The notes under the pieces: generated by a model | Seen by the model: the letters and a program-made list of their open reading frames with translations, nothing else | What the model was told of the DNA's origin: nothing | Databases searched by the model: none | Source: Sulfurimonas sp. | GTDB lineage: Bacteria; Campylobacterota; Campylobacteria; Campylobacterales; Sulfurimonadaceae | Length of the DNA: 49,213 bases | NCBI GenBank assembly: GCA_015488615.1 | Contig: WFNM01000121.1 | Location: forward strand, 1 to 49,213 | Direction of reading: 5' to 3' | Made by a program: the position numbers and the translations under genes | Part shown: positions 1-10,510 of the stretch, one piece after another | How positions within the stretch are numbered: position 1 is the first letter of the stretch | How the letters are laid out: the number at the start of each line of letters is the position of its first letter

Positions 1-123
1 ATAATAAAATACAATTCAAGACGATTACACTCTGCTCTTGGAAATAAAACTCCTAATGAAGTTTATGATAGAGCTATGAGTCAGATAGAAGTTGAAAAAC
101 AAGAGTTACTTGAAGTGGCATAA
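1..123 (+). pseudogene. IS3-family transposase (OrfB), 3' end only, cut by window edge
   Basis: The first 40 codons form an open frame ending in TAA at 121-123 with no start inside the window. The motif YNSRRLHSALGNKTPNEVY is the usual C-terminal end of the DDE integrase core of IS3-family OrfB transposases (known family pattern: YN-x-x-R-x-H-x-x-L-x-x-x-TP). Whether the upstream part is intact cannot be seen, so it may be a whole gene truncated only by the window rather than a true pseudogene. It runs in the same direction as pyrH and sits about 250 bases upstream of it. Confidence 0.85.
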
Positions 124-171
124 TAGGTGAAATAAGAATGTTGGGTTAAGTAGTCTTGACAAGTGGAGACA
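124..171 (+). mobile_element. Candidate right end of the IS3-type element
   Basis: After the transposase stop the sequence runs 48 bases to AGTGGAGACA at 162-171. Read inward on the other strand this is TGTCTCCACT, a plausible IS3-type terminal repeat starting with the usual TG. The left end and target duplication lie outside the window, so the boundary is inferred. Confidence 0.4.
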
Positions 172-1084
<913 letters not shown>

Positions 1085-1097
1085 AAGGAAATAAAGA

Positions 1098-1319
1098 ATG
1101 AAAATAGAAGAATTAACAGCTAAAATATTAATAGATAATCCAAATATAGATCGTTACCAACTCGCAATAGCAGTATCTACAAGATGCGATGAGTTAGAAA
1201 ATGGTGCCCAGAGCAAACTAAGTGTAAATACTAGTATAATTAAGTCTGCTGATTTAGCACTTATGGAAATTGCAGAAGGCCTTGTTGTAATAAAAGGCTT
1301 TGCAGATATAGAGAAGTAA
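1098..1319 (+). CDS. rpoZ: DNA-directed RNA polymerase omega subunit
   Basis: Small subunit that helps fold and hold the beta' subunit of RNA polymerase. The 73 residues carry the omega core: the YQLAIAVSTRCDEL stretch near 20 corresponds to the conserved helix with the R-A-x-x-L pattern in longer homologues. It is short compared with the 91 residues of E. coli omega, but short forms are usual in Campylobacterota. It follows pyrH by 13 bases with AAAGGAAATAAAG before the ATG, and spoT begins about 5 bases after its stop. In many bacteria rpoZ and spoT are neighbours, which supports the call because the sequence alone is not very diagnostic. Confidence 0.9.
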   Translation: MKIEELTAKILIDNPNIDRYQLAIAVSTRCDELENGAQSKLSVNTSIIKSADLALMEIAEGLVVIKGFADIEK

Positions 1320-1324
1320 TTCTC

Positions 1325-3481
1325 TTGGGGTTGAGTAATGTCGAAATAGACAAAGTGAAACATATTCATGATGTTGATGCTTCCATACACTATCTATTTA
1401 CTCATATTAACTCCACCCCTCTTTTAGAAAAGGCACTTAGTTACTCTATTGAAGCACATAAGCTTCAGTTTCGTAAGTCTGGTGAGCCTTATATCATCCA
1501 TCCTATTCTTGTTGCTTCCATTGTCGCCTCTATTACCGCTGATGAATCTATGGCTATTGCTGCACTCCTTCATGACGTCGTAGAAGATACGCCGACAACA
1601 GTAGAAGAGATTGAGACTATTTTCGGAAAAGATGTAGCACACTTAGTAGATGGTCTTACAAAGATAGACACTATTCGCGATAGTGAGCTTATCTCTTCGC
1701 ACTCAAATGAGAAACTTGTTGCTTCTGCTCTTACCTTTAGAAAAATGCTTATTGCAAGTATTGAAGATGTACGTGTTTTAGTAGTTAAGCTTTGCGATAG
1801 ATTACACAACATGCTAACTCTTGATGCACTTGCGGAATATAAACAGCAACGTATTGCAGAAGAAACGCTTGTTGTATATGCACCGATTGCTCATAGACTC
1901 GGTATCTCTTTTTTAAAAAATATACTTGAAGATTTAAGCTTCTCGTATCTTTTCAAAGAAGAGAAACATCATATAGATAACTATCTTGATAAAAATTATC
2001 ATGCAATAGAACTCAAGCTCAACGACTTTAAAGTGGCTATCTCTAAACTTCTTATGCAGAATGGTTTTTGTGAAGATGATTTTGAAGTACTTTCACGTGT
2101 GAAACACCGCTACTCTATCTATCTCAAGATGCAAAGAAAAGGTGTAAGTATAGATGAAGTACTCGACCTTTTAGCTCTTCGTATTTTAACAACTGATCCT
2201 GTTAAGTGTTACAATATTTTAGGGCTTATTCACCTTCACTTTCGCCCACTTGCCTCGCGTTTTAAAGACTATATAGCAGTAGCAAAAGATAATGGCTATC
2301 AGACTATTCATACCAGTGTATTTTATAATACTGCTATTTTTGAAGTGCAAATTCGTACTTATGAGATGCATAAAACTGCGGAATTAGGTGTCGCTGCTCA
2401 CTGGAAGTATAAGAGCGGTAGCGACACGATCAAACTTGACTGGTTAGATAATCTACAGTACCAAGATGAGTCTGTAGAAGATTTTTATGCACTTATAAAA
2501 AATGATCTTTATAGTGAAGATATAAGTGTGTTTTCTCCAATAGGAGATGCTTTTACTCTCCCTCGTGGAGCAGTTTTACTTGACTATGCATATGCTGTAC
2601 ATACAGAAGTGGGAAATAAAGCACTTTTGGGACTTGTAAACAAAACTAAGTCCTCTTTACTTACTGAACTCAACAATGGTGATATAGTCAAGGTGATAAC
2701 AGGTGAAGAGATGATTACTCGCTGTTCGTGGATAGATGCAGTGAAAACTTCAAAAGCTCAGACAAATATGAAGCTCAACTGTAATGCGAGAATTCGTGAG
2801 ATAAATATAAAGGCTGCGGTCAATATAGTAGCGACATCAATGAGCTTAAGTGCACATAGAGTCAAGGAATGGTTTAAAGAAAACAATTGCGAGAGCATAG
2901 CAAACATTGCTTCTGACTTAGAGAGTTTTAAAAATGTTATGCATAGATATGTAGCAGACATTAATAAAAATAGCCGTTTTAGAAGCTTCCTTGCAAGGCA
3001 CCGGTTTAAGCTTAAAACGACTAATATCGCTGGTTTAGATATTTACTCGACTTCGAGTGTTGGGGATGTAGTGTTTGACTACTGTTGCCACCCAAAATCT
3101 GGGGATGAAGTGCTAGGGTTTTTAAATAAAAATAGAGTAAATGTACATCATAAACTCTGTAGTGTAGCTGCAAAAAAACTTGAAGAAGAGACTCCTATGG
3201 TCTTTTTAAAGTGGACACATGAGAAACATTACAACTATAAACTTATAGCCTCACTGCATAATGAAAAAGGTGCACTTGCTGAGTTCTTGGCATATCTTGC
3301 TAAACTCAACATTGACATTAGTACTATTGAACTTGGTAAAGAGAGTGAAGATTACACGAAATTTTGTGAGTTAGAATTTGAAGCTAAAGAGTCAGATATT
3401 AATGTATTACGTGGTAAAATAGAGACAAAAATAAAAGTCATAGATCTTATACGCACTGATGATGCATATAAAACGAATTAA
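1325..3481 (+). CDS. spoT: Bifunctional (p)ppGpp synthetase/hydrolase (RelA/SpoT family)
   Basis: Makes and degrades the stringent-response alarmone (p)ppGpp. The 718 residues show the full long-RSH layout. The HD hydrolase domain (about 40-190) has an intact HDVVEDT motif. The synthetase domain (about 240-360) contains RVKHRYSIYLKM, RFKDYIAVAKDNGYQTIHT and FEVQIRTYEMH...AAHWKYK. These are followed by a TGS domain (about 405-465) and a C-terminal ACT domain (about 650-710). Hydrolase and synthetase motifs both look complete, as expected for a lone RSH enzyme. The start is uncertain: the frame offers TTG at 1325 and TTG at 1331 but no ATG nearby, and GAGAAG at 1312-1317 gives a usable spacing for 1325. 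It is likely translationally coupled to rpoZ. Confidence 0.94.
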   Translation: MGLSNVEIDKVKHIHDVDASIHYLFTHINSTPLLEKALSYSIEAHKLQFRKSGEPYIIHPILVASIVASITADESMAIAALLHDVVEDTPTTVEEIETIFGKDVAHLVDGLTKIDTIRDSELISSHSNEKLVASALTFRKMLIASIEDVRVLVVKLCDRLHNMLTLDALAEYKQQRIAEETLVVYAPIAHRLGISFLKNILEDLSFSYLFKEEKHHIDNYLDKNYHAIELKLNDFKVAISKLLMQNGFCEDDFEVLSRVKHRYSIYLKMQRKGVSIDEVLDLLALRILTTDPVKCYNILGLIHLHFRPLASRFKDYIAVAKDNGYQTIHTSVFYNTAIFEVQIRTYEMHKTAELGVAAHWKYKSGSDTIKLDWLDNLQYQDESVEDFYALIKNDLYSEDISVFSPIGDAFTLPRGAVLLDYAYAVHTEVGNKALLGLVNKTKSSLLTELNNGDIVKVITGEEMITRCSWIDAVKTSKAQTNMKLNCNARIREINIKAAVNIVATSMSLSAHRVKEWFKENNCESIANIASDLESFKNVMHRYVADINKNSRFRSFLARHRFKLKTTNIAGLDIYSTSSVGDVVFDYCCHPKSGDEVLGFLNKNRVNVHHKLCSVAAKKLEEETPMVFLKWTHEKHYNYKLIASLHNEKGALAEFLAYLAKLNIDISTIELGKESEDYTKFCELEFEAKESDINVLRGKIETKIKVIDLIRTDDAYKTN

Positions 3482-3502
3482 TTTACGGAGAATAGAAAAA
3501 TA

Positions 3503-4705
3503 ATGATACAAGAAGCACTAAGAGAGATCCAAAGAGGAACTGCTGAGATAATAGACATAGAGAGAATAGAGAAGCTCTTAAAAGCATACTTTGATGAGGG
3601 AAAAACATACACTGTAAAAGCTGGTTTTGACCCTACTGCTCCAGATCTTCACTTAGGGCATACAGTACTTCTGCAAAAACTTGCTGTTTTTCAAAAGTAT
3701 GGTGCTCGTGTACAGTTTCTTATAGGTTCTTTTACAGCGATGATTGGTGATCCTACTGGGAAAAATGCCACGAGAAAAGTGCTTACAAAAGAGGACATCG
3801 TTAAAAATATTAAGTCTTATACAACGCAGGCATTTAAAATTCTTGATACTGAGAAAACAGACATAGTTTACAACAATGAATGGCTAGATGAGCTAGGTGC
3901 AGCAGGGATGTTACAACTCGCTTCAAACCTTACTGTTGCTCGTATGCTTGAGCGTGATGACTTCTCTAAACGCTATGCTTCACAAACGCCAATCGCTGTA
4001 AGTGAGTTTATGTACCCACTTTTACAAGGCTATGACTCTGTGCATTTAGCTTCAGACATAGAGATAGGTGGAACTGACCAGAAGTTTAACCTCTTAATGG
4101 GTCGTCAGCTTCAAAAGGCTTATGAGATTAAAAAACAACAAGCAGTTCTCATGATGCCTATTTTAGAAGGTCTCGATGGTGTTCAGAAGATGAGTAAGTC
4201 TCTTGGTAACTACATCGGTGTTACTGATGCAGCCAATGATATGTTCGGAAAAGTGCTTAGTATCTCAGATGAGCTGATGTGGCGTTTTTATGAGCTACTT
4301 AGTACAAAAACTCTTGATGAAATTGCAGAGTTGAAATCAGGGGTAAGTGAGGGTTCTTTACATCCTAAAAAAGTAAAAGAAGCATTAGCTATAGAAATAA
4401 CTGCTCGTTTTCACTCAGGTGCAGAAGCAAATGCAGCTAAAGAGGAGTTTGATAAAGTACACGCAAAAAGTCAAATCCCAACAGATATAGTCGAATTTGA
4501 ATGTGATGGGGAAGTTTGGATAGCAAAAGCACTGCTAGATTGTAACATTGAGCCCTCAACTTCTCAAGCTAGAAGAGATATTAAGCAAGGTGGCGTTAAA
4601 ATAGACCAAGAAAAAGTAACTGATGATAAGTTAGTACTTACAGCTGGAGAGTACCTTCTCCAAGTTGGAAAAAGAAAATTTGCAAAACTAAAGGTAAACT
4701 CATGA
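3503..4705 (+). CDS. tyrS: Tyrosyl-tRNA synthetase
   Basis: Class I aminoacyl-tRNA synthetase that charges tRNA-Tyr with tyrosine. The 400 residues contain the signature HLGH (HIGH variant, within FDPTAPDLHLGH, about 43-54), a tyrosine-pocket region, and KMSKSLGNYIG near 230. A C-terminal S4 RNA-binding domain (about 340-397) includes STSQARRDIKQGGVKI. Length and C-terminal layout resemble the TyrZ-like branch common in Campylobacterota. The ATG is 21 bases after spoT with GGAGAATAG upstream. The last codons overlap the next gene by four bases (ATGA), indicating translational coupling. Confidence 0.97.
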   Translation: MIQEALREIQRGTAEIIDIERIEKLLKAYFDEGKTYTVKAGFDPTAPDLHLGHTVLLQKLAVFQKYGARVQFLIGSFTAMIGDPTGKNATRKVLTKEDIVKNIKSYTTQAFKILDTEKTDIVYNNEWLDELGAAGMLQLASNLTVARMLERDDFSKRYASQTPIAVSEFMYPLLQGYDSVHLASDIEIGGTDQKFNLLMGRQLQKAYEIKKQQAVLMMPILEGLDGVQKMSKSLGNYIGVTDAANDMFGKVLSISDELMWRFYELLSTKTLDEIAELKSGVSEGSLHPKKVKEALAIEITARFHSGAEANAAKEEFDKVHAKSQIPTDIVEFECDGEVWIAKALLDCNIEPSTSQARRDIKQGGVKIDQEKVTDDKLVLTAGEYLLQVGKRKFAKLKVNS

Positions 4706-5793
4706 GCTTCAACTCTTTAAAAATCGGAAAATACACTATAGAAAAACCTATCGTTCAAGGTGGAATGGGTGTTGGAATTAGCTGGGATCAACTTGCTGGT
4801 AATGTTTCACTTCAAGGTGGACTTGGTGTTATATCTTCTGTTGGAACAGGCTACTTTAAAAATAAAGAGTACACTAAAAAACTTGTGTCTAATCGCCCTT
4901 TAAGTGAAACAAACTTCTATTCTAAAGAAGGGTTCAACGCTATCATCGAGAGTGCTCGTAGTATCTGTGGTGATAAACCTTTAGCTGCAAATATTCTTTA
5001 TGCTATCAACGACTATGGCCGTGTTGTTCGTGATGCTTGTGAATCTGGTATCGACATCATTATCACGGGTGCTGGACTCCCTACAAATATGCCTGAGTTT
5101 ACTGAGGGCTATCCTGATGTTGCTCTTGTTCCTATCGTATCCTCTGCTAAAGCACTTAAGATTATCTGTAAACGTTGGCAAAAACGCTATAACAGACTTC
5201 CTGATGCAGTTATTGTAGAAGGGCCTAAGTCTGGTGGTCATCAAGGTTTTACTTATGAGCAGTGTAAGATGGAAGAGTATCAGTTAGAAAATATCGTTGC
5301 TCCTGTAGTAGAAGAAGCAGCGAAGTGGGGCGATATGCCAATTATCGCTGCCGGTGGTGTTTGGGATAAGTCTGATATAGAAGAGATGATGCGTCTTGGT
5401 GCTAGTGGTGTGCAGATGGGAACACGTTTCATCGGTACTTATGAGTGTGATGCTCATGCTAACTTCAAAAAAGTTTTACTAGATGCTAAAGAAGAAGACA
5501 TACAACTTATGGGCTCTCCTGTTGGTTATCCAGCACAAGGTGTGGTAACTAAGCTTACACATATGGTAGAAAAACGCGAGGGTCCTGCTATCAAGTGTAT
5601 CTCAAATTGTGTTGCTCCCTGTAACCGTGGTGAAGAGGCAAAGGTAGTTGGTTTTTGTATAGCGGATAGACTCTCTGATGCCTACGAGGGTAACCTTGAA
5701 ACTGGACTTTTCTTCTCAGGAACAAATGGTTACAGACTTAATGAAATTATTACAGTAGAAGAACTTATAAACAAACTTATGCAAGGCGAATAG
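4702..5793 (+). CDS. Nitronate monooxygenase (2-nitropropane dioxygenase) family flavoprotein
   Basis: Predicted FMN-dependent TIM-barrel enzyme of the NMO/2-nitropropane dioxygenase family, which also includes the enoyl-ACP reductase FabK. Visible family motifs are IVQGGMGVGISW at the N-terminus, ILYAINDYGR, GAGLPTNMPEF, VEGPKSGGHQGF (substrate/FMN region), PIIAAGGVWD and GASGVQMGTRFIGT (phosphate binding). The 363 residues fit the family. The phylum-typical position next to tyrS suggests a housekeeping role, but the real substrate is unknown: nitronate detoxification and an enoyl-reductase activity are both possible. A conserved Cys group near the C-terminus (CISNCVAPCN) is notable and not explained by the core fold. 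Confidence 0.85.
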   Translation: MSFNSLKIGKYTIEKPIVQGGMGVGISWDQLAGNVSLQGGLGVISSVGTGYFKNKEYTKKLVSNRPLSETNFYSKEGFNAIIESARSICGDKPLAANILYAINDYGRVVRDACESGIDIIITGAGLPTNMPEFTEGYPDVALVPIVSSAKALKIICKRWQKRYNRLPDAVIVEGPKSGGHQGFTYEQCKMEEYQLENIVAPVVEEAAKWGDMPIIAAGGVWDKSDIEEMMRLGASGVQMGTRFIGTYECDAHANFKKVLLDAKEEDIQLMGSPVGYPAQGVVTKLTHMVEKREGPAIKCISNCVAPCNRGEEAKVVGFCIADRLSDAYEGNLETGLFFSGTNGYRLNEIITVEELINKLMQGE

Positions 5794-5800
5794 TCCTTTA

Positions 5801-7195
5801 ATGTTGCGTTTACTCTCTTTACTCCTTATCTTCGCACTCTCTTTGAGTGCACTGAGTGATAAAGAGACTCTTAAACGTGCAAAATCTTTTGCTAACTCCT
5901 CCAACAAAAGCAAGCAGTTCCGTGCCTATAATGACTTCAAAAATCTTTATCTTCGTTCTTTGATGCATGAAAACAGTTCTTTAAAATATAGTGCTCTTGC
6001 CGGGATAGTTCAAAGTGGAAAGAAACTTCATATAGATATTTCACAATATGAAGAGGAACTTAAGTTCACAAAACCTAAAACTACTTACAAAAAACCAGTA
6101 TCTAAAAAAAATATCAAAAAAAAAATAAAGAAACAATTTAAGATAAAATCTTCTCATAGACTCAAATCAGTACATTGGAAAAATGGGCGTTTAGTGCTTA
6201 CTTTTGATAAAAAACTTCGTGCTAATCAAATAAATTATTTTACTCTATATGATTCAAAAACAAAAAAATATAAGTATATCTTTGATATTCATGCTTCTAT
6301 GCTGACACAATCTCAGAATCTTAGAAAATGGGGTGTAGAGAGAATAAAAATAGTACAGTATAACTCAAATACTCTTCGTTTAGTGATAGAAAATAATTAT
6401 AAGCTTAAAATACACTTTAGGAAAGAGAGTAGAGCACTTATCATCAGTATATTTAATGTCAAAAAATCTAGCTATGTTAAACCAAAGCACGCAGCTATCA
6501 GATCTAAAAGAATTGATAGAAATAAAAGAATAGTTATTGATGCAGGGCATGGTGGAAAAGACCCTGGAGCGATAGGATATAGGCATTATAGAGAAAAAAT
6601 AATTGTTTTGCAGATCGCTCAAAAACTTAAGAAGATTCTCAAGAGTCGTGGATACAAAGTTTATATGACAAGAGACTCAGATAAGTTTATAAAACTTAGA
6701 AGTCGTACACGTTTTGCAAATAAAAAAAAAGCAGACCTTTTTATAAGTATTCATGCAAATGCAGTGGGCAAAAAATCGGCAAAAAAAGTTCATGGAGTAG
6801 AGTGCTACTTTCTAGATAAGTCGCGTTCTTCTCGTGCAAAACGGGTCTCTGCCAGTGAAAATAAGGGTGGCTTAAAAGATATGAACTTTTATGGAAAAGA
6901 GAGTTTTTTAAATACTCTCAATACTCATAATATCGTAGCTGCAAATAAACTTGCGATAGATTTACAAAGAGAGGCATTAAATTCCCTCCACAAAAGCTTT
7001 AAAAATGTTAAAGATGCTGGAGTTCGTCCTGGTCCATTTTGGGTGCTTGTTGGGGCTCAGATGCCAGCAGTTCTTGTAGAAGTTGGCTTTATTACAAATC
7101 CTACTGAAGCGAGACGCTTAGTAAACTCTAAGTACCAACAAGCAATAGCACTTGGTCTTGCAAATGGTGTAGAACGTTACTTTTTAAATAACTAA
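5801..7195 (+). CDS. amiC: Periplasmic N-acetylmuramoyl-L-alanine amidase (AMIN + Amidase_3)
   Basis: Zinc amidase that cleaves the amide bond between MurNAc and the stem peptide, needed for daughter-cell separation. The N-terminus (MLRLLSLLLIFALSLSALS) is a signal peptide. A lysine-rich linker near 85-120 leads into an AMIN-like localisation domain (about 125-220). The catalytic Amidase_3 domain (about 240-464) begins RIVIDAGHGGKDPGA with the first zinc His and continues with RDSDKFIKLRSRTRFAN, ISIHANA (second zinc His) and VLVEVGFITNPTEA (catalytic Glu). Length 464 suits the family. It starts 8 bases after the NMO gene, and the operon ends at the hairpin 7213-7236. The symbol amiC versus amiA is convention; the function is clear. 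Confidence 0.92.
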   Translation: MLRLLSLLLIFALSLSALSDKETLKRAKSFANSSNKSKQFRAYNDFKNLYLRSLMHENSSLKYSALAGIVQSGKKLHIDISQYEEELKFTKPKTTYKKPVSKKNIKKKIKKQFKIKSSHRLKSVHWKNGRLVLTFDKKLRANQINYFTLYDSKTKKYKYIFDIHASMLTQSQNLRKWGVERIKIVQYNSNTLRLVIENNYKLKIHFRKESRALIISIFNVKKSSYVKPKHAAIRSKRIDRNKRIVIDAGHGGKDPGAIGYRHYREKIIVLQIAQKLKKILKSRGYKVYMTRDSDKFIKLRSRTRFANKKKADLFISIHANAVGKKSAKKVHGVECYFLDKSRSSRAKRVSASENKGGLKDMNFYGKESFLNTLNTHNIVAANKLAIDLQREALNSLHKSFKNVKDAGVRPGPFWVLVGAQMPAVLVEVGFITNPTEARRLVNSKYQQAIALGLANGVERYFLNN

Positions 7196-7212
7196 AGAAG
7201 GAAAATATAAAA

Positions 7213-7236
7213 GGAGAGGAGCTAGTCCTCTTTTTT
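7213..7236. terminator. Bidirectional intrinsic terminator between convergent operons
   Basis: AGAGGA (7215-7220), a five-base loop and TCCTCT (7226-7231) form a stem followed by a T run to 7236 on the plus strand. An A-rich flank gives a T-rich tail on the minus strand. It would end both the pyrH-amidase operon and the convergent Rrf2-flhA-DHH operon. The stop codon of the DHH gene (7222-7224) lies in the loop. Confidence 0.75.
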
Positions 7237-8301
7237 CCATTCTAAATCACCATGCATTGCTTCTTTGTCATTGATGACATTTTCTATTTGCTGTTTTACT
7301 TTCTCGTAGCTATACTGCTCTTTAAAGTATGGGATTCTTCCACCAGCTGCATTAGGATGTCCTCCTCCATTCGCCCACTCTTTAGAGATTTGAGCAACAC
7401 TTACTTTATAGTCAGCTCTTAGGCTCATAGCACCTTTAAAACTTATATCTACGATGAAGTCATACTCTGGATAAGCTACTAAGAAACCATTTCCTACTAT
7501 GGAAGTGTTCCCAACTGCATAAGAGAGATACCCTTTGTAGCCTTTGTAATAAATAGTATTTGTCTTTCTCTGAGAACCTAAAAGTGCTACAACGAAATTT
7601 GTTGCAAGATTATCTAGTGTGTCGTTTTTGTCGCGTTTAAAGAAAGTTTTTTTTATGAAATGAATCTGCTCATCTAAAACTATAGGTGCATCCTCTTTGT
7701 TAATAAATTTCATAGCTTCTTCTAAAAGTGTAAGCTTGTAGTCATTATCTTGGTTAGCAAACATTATACGGTTAAGCTCACGTGTTTCGTTGACTAAACG
7801 CATACATACTTTACCATACTCAAAGTTATCATGCTCCTCTTTTTTCCAGAGGTCAACTGCATTTACTATGTCTACATACTTTTGCATCCATGATGGCTCA
7901 TCAAACTCAAAGTGTTCTTTTACATAGTCATAGATTATTTTAGTAGCACAGCGTTCTGTGTCAAGGTAATACCATTCGTGTTTTTTTGCACTTTGTGCAC
8001 CACTTCCATGGTGGTCAAGTAGAGTAAGTCTTACATCTATCTTGCTAGAGTTACATTTGTCTACCTCGCGTTTAAGCCAGTCTGACTCATCTGCTGTGAG
8101 GTTAAGGTCACTGATGAGTATAAGTGCTGCAGACTTTTCTTTACGAATCGCTTCAAGGATAAGAGAGAGTTTTGCTTTTACTTCTGGTCCGTAGTTGGCA
8201 TTAAAGTTTACTTTTGTGTAGGGTGTATACTTCATTACTAGTTGGCAGCTATAGCCATCGAGGTCTATGTGTGAGAGATGATAAATTGTTCTGTTATTCA
8301 A
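7222..8301 (-). CDS. DHH/DHHA1 family phosphoesterase
   Basis: Predicted metal-dependent phosphoesterase of the DHH superfamily (RecJ, NrnA, GdpP relatives). The 359 residues show the DHH ligand set: HIDLDGYS at 11-18 (H11, D13, D15), SDLNLT with D65, and the LLDHHGSG triad at 94-101. The DHHA1 motif GGHPNAAGG lies near 316. The length matches the NrnA/nano-RNase group better than RecJ, so hydrolysis of short oligonucleotides or cyclic dinucleotides is possible but unproven. Translation appears to start at TTG 8301 with AAAAGG about 11 bases upstream; no ATG is available. It is last in the minus-strand operon behind flhA, 22 bases away. Confidence 0.85.
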   Translation of the reverse strand: MNNRTIYHLSHIDLDGYSCQLVMKYTPYTKVNFNANYGPEVKAKLSLILEAIRKEKSAALILISDLNLTADESDWLKREVDKCNSSKIDVRLTLLDHHGSGAQSAKKHEWYYLDTERCATKIIYDYVKEHFEFDEPSWMQKYVDIVNAVDLWKKEEHDNFEYGKVCMRLVNETRELNRIMFANQDNDYKLTLLEEAMKFINKEDAPIVLDEQIHFIKKTFFKRDKNDTLDNLATNFVVALLGSQRKTNTIYYKGYKGYLSYAVGNTSIVGNGFLVAYPEYDFIVDISFKGAMSLRADYKVSVAQISKEWANGGGHPNAAGGRIPYFKEQYSYEKVKQQIENVINDKEAMHGDLEWKKED

Positions 8302-8323
8302 AATTTGTGTTTCCTTTTAAGTT

Positions 8324-10498
8324 TTAAGTTGTTTGCATAGCGATAGATCCAAGCACTTCAAATGTTGCACTAGAATCTATCTCAGCATGAGAGAGCACGA
8401 TAACATCGAGTGAGAAGCGCTCAAAAATCTCAGCAATACTACGACGAAGCTGAGGATCTACGATAATGATAACAGGAGAGATGCCTTTTTGAAGTATCTC
8501 AGAAGCTTTTGCACTTGTGGCTTGGATGAGTTCGTTTATCTCACTGACATTGAGCATAAGGCTACGAACACCATCTTGCTCTTGAGACTTTTGTAGGAGT
8601 ATCTGCTCTGTATCTGTGTCAAAGGTAAGGAGTCTGATAACTCCATCTTCACTTGAGTACATTTGTGTGATAACACGAGAGAGTTTTGCACGAACCTGTT
8701 CTGTAATGAGCTCAACATTCTTCGTAAATTCTGCGATATCCGCGATTGTTTCTAAAATTGTAAGCATATCTTTAAGTGGAATTTTCTCATGAAGAAGTGC
8801 TTTAAGTACACGCTGAATAAGACCGATTGAAGCGACTTTGAGAACATCATCGACGATAACAGGAAAACTCTCCTTTATCTTGTCCATGAGCTCTTGAACC
8901 TCTTGTCGAGTAAGAAGCTCTTCGGCATTGCGTTTGATAAGTTCACTCATATGAGTAGATATAACAGTAGAAGGATCAACAACAGTATAACCATTGATGA
9001 TGGCATCCTCTTTTTCATCTGGATAAATCCAAAGTGCATCAAGACCAAATGCAGGCTCTTTTGTAGGATCACCTTTTATCTCTCCTGTAGCCATCCCGCT
9101 ATCCATAGCAAGAAATTTGTCTGGTTGGATAGTACCTTCACCTATACTGATACCTTTGAGGAGTATTTGGTACTGTTGCGGTTGGAGGTGTAAGTTGTCG
9201 CGAATACGCACTTGTGGCATTAAAAAACCAAAATCACTGGCGATTTTACGACGCATAGAACGGATACGTTCAAGCAGGTCTCCGCCTTGGTTAGTATCTG
9301 CAAGTTTTATGAGCTGATAACCGAGAGTTAGCTCTAGCATCTCCACTTTAAGGATATCTTCAAGAGCAGCTTCCTCCTCCTGTGCTAACTCTGCATTAGT
9401 TTTTTTAGGTTTGATCTTTTCTTGTTCTTTTTTGAGTTGTGCTTTTGATTTTGACCCTACAATATTGTCAACATCCAAGATAGAGAGTTCCCCTCTATCA
9501 AACTTATAGATAGCCCAGCCAAGAGAGGCAAAAAGAATACCAACAAATCCCATAGAAGCAGTAGGTAATCCTGGAACAAGTGCAAAAAGAATCATAATAA
9601 ATCCAACAATCATCATGATTTTAGAATTCCCAACCATCTGGTTAATAGTTCCCTCAGCAAAATTCCCTCCATCGCTGGAACTTCTCGTAATCATTATACC
9701 TGTTGCAGTAGAGATAATAAGTGCTGGAATCTGTCCAACAAGCCCATCACCTATAGTAAGAAGTGTAAAAGTAGATGCAGCATCACTAACACTCATATCG
9801 TGCTGAAAAACACCTATAAGGAATCCACCGATGATATTGATAAGGGTGATAATGATACCGGCAACTGCATCTCCTTTAACAAATTTACTCGAACCATCCA
9901 TAGCTCCATAAAAGTTAGCATCCTGAAGAATCTCTGCACGGCGTTTTTTTGCTTGGGCATCATCTATAAGTCCTGCATTTAAGTCCGCATCCACTGCCAT
10001 CTGTTTACCTGGCATAGAGTCGAGTACGAAACGTGCTGCAACCTCTGCAACTCTAGTAGAACCTTTGGTAATAACCATAAAATTGATAAGCACTAGGATA
10101 GAAAATACGATGATACCTATGACAAAATTTCCTCCAACAACAAAGTTACCAAAGGAGGTAATGATGTCACTCATGGCGGCAGGTCCCTCACTACCATGAC
10201 TTAAAATCATTCTTGTCGTAGCAATATTTAGAGAGAGTCTAAAAAGTGTAAGAATCAAAATGAGTGTTGGAAATGTTGTTAAATCCGTAGGCTTAGGAAT
10301 ATAGAGCGAAATAAGTAAAATAAGAACAGCCATGGCCATAGAAACGGTCAGTAAAACATCTAAAACAGGAGATGGAAGAGGTACAATGATAATGGCAAGA
10401 ATCGCCATTACAAAAATAACGACACTAAGATCTTTTTGTCCAAGTAAGAAGTTAAGGGTAATACTGATTTGCTGTTTAAATGTAAGTTTTCTTGCCAA
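8324..10498 (-). CDS. flhA: Flagellar type III export protein FlhA
   Basis: Integral-membrane export-gate component of the flagellar type III secretion apparatus; its cytoplasmic domain forms the nonameric docking ring for chaperone-substrate complexes. The 724 residues hold about eight hydrophobic segments in the first 330. The FHIPEP-family cytoplasmic loop follows with its hallmark [17 protein letters not shown] near 155, and after it a long soluble C-terminal domain. The linker around 350-370 is Lys/Glu rich. The start is TTG at 10498 with GAGAA upstream; no ATG fits. It lies 12 bases downstream of the Rrf2 regulator. In some Campylobacterota FlhA also feeds back on flagellar gene control through FlgSR (family knowledge). 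Confidence 0.97.
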   Translation of the reverse strand: MARKLTFKQQISITLNFLLGQKDLSVVIFVMAILAIIIVPLPSPVLDVLLTVSMAMAVLILLISLYIPKPTDLTTFPTLILILTLFRLSLNIATTRMILSHGSEGPAAMSDIITSFGNFVVGGNFVIGIIVFSILVLINFMVITKGSTRVAEVAARFVLDSMPGKQMAVDADLNAGLIDDAQAKKRRAEILQDANFYGAMDGSSKFVKGDAVAGIIITLINIIGGFLIGVFQHDMSVSDAASTFTLLTIGDGLVGQIPALIISTATGIMITRSSSDGGNFAEGTINQMVGNSKIMMIVGFIMILFALVPGLPTASMGFVGILFASLGWAIYKFDRGELSILDVDNIVGSKSKAQLKKEQEKIKPKKTNAELAQEEEAALEDILKVEMLELTLGYQLIKLADTNQGGDLLERIRSMRRKIASDFGFLMPQVRIRDNLHLQPQQYQILLKGISIGEGTIQPDKFLAMDSGMATGEIKGDPTKEPAFGLDALWIYPDEKEDAIINGYTVVDPSTVISTHMSELIKRNAEELLTRQEVQELMDKIKESFPVIVDDVLKVASIGLIQRVLKALLHEKIPLKDMLTILETIADIAEFTKNVELITEQVRAKLSRVITQMYSSEDGVIRLLTFDTDTEQILLQKSQEQDGVRSLMLNVSEINELIQATSAKASEILQKGISPVIIIVDPQLRRSIAEIFERFSLDVIVLSHAEIDSSATFEVLGSIAMQTT

Positions 10499-10510
10499 GT
10501 TTTTTCTCTA

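Noticed and set aside
2091-2106. parS-like sequence TTTCACGTGTGAAACA inside spoT
   Set aside because: It has two extra bases in the centre compared with the palindromic parS consensus, lies far from parAB, and is within a coding motif (SRVKHR). Chance or codon-driven similarity is more likely.
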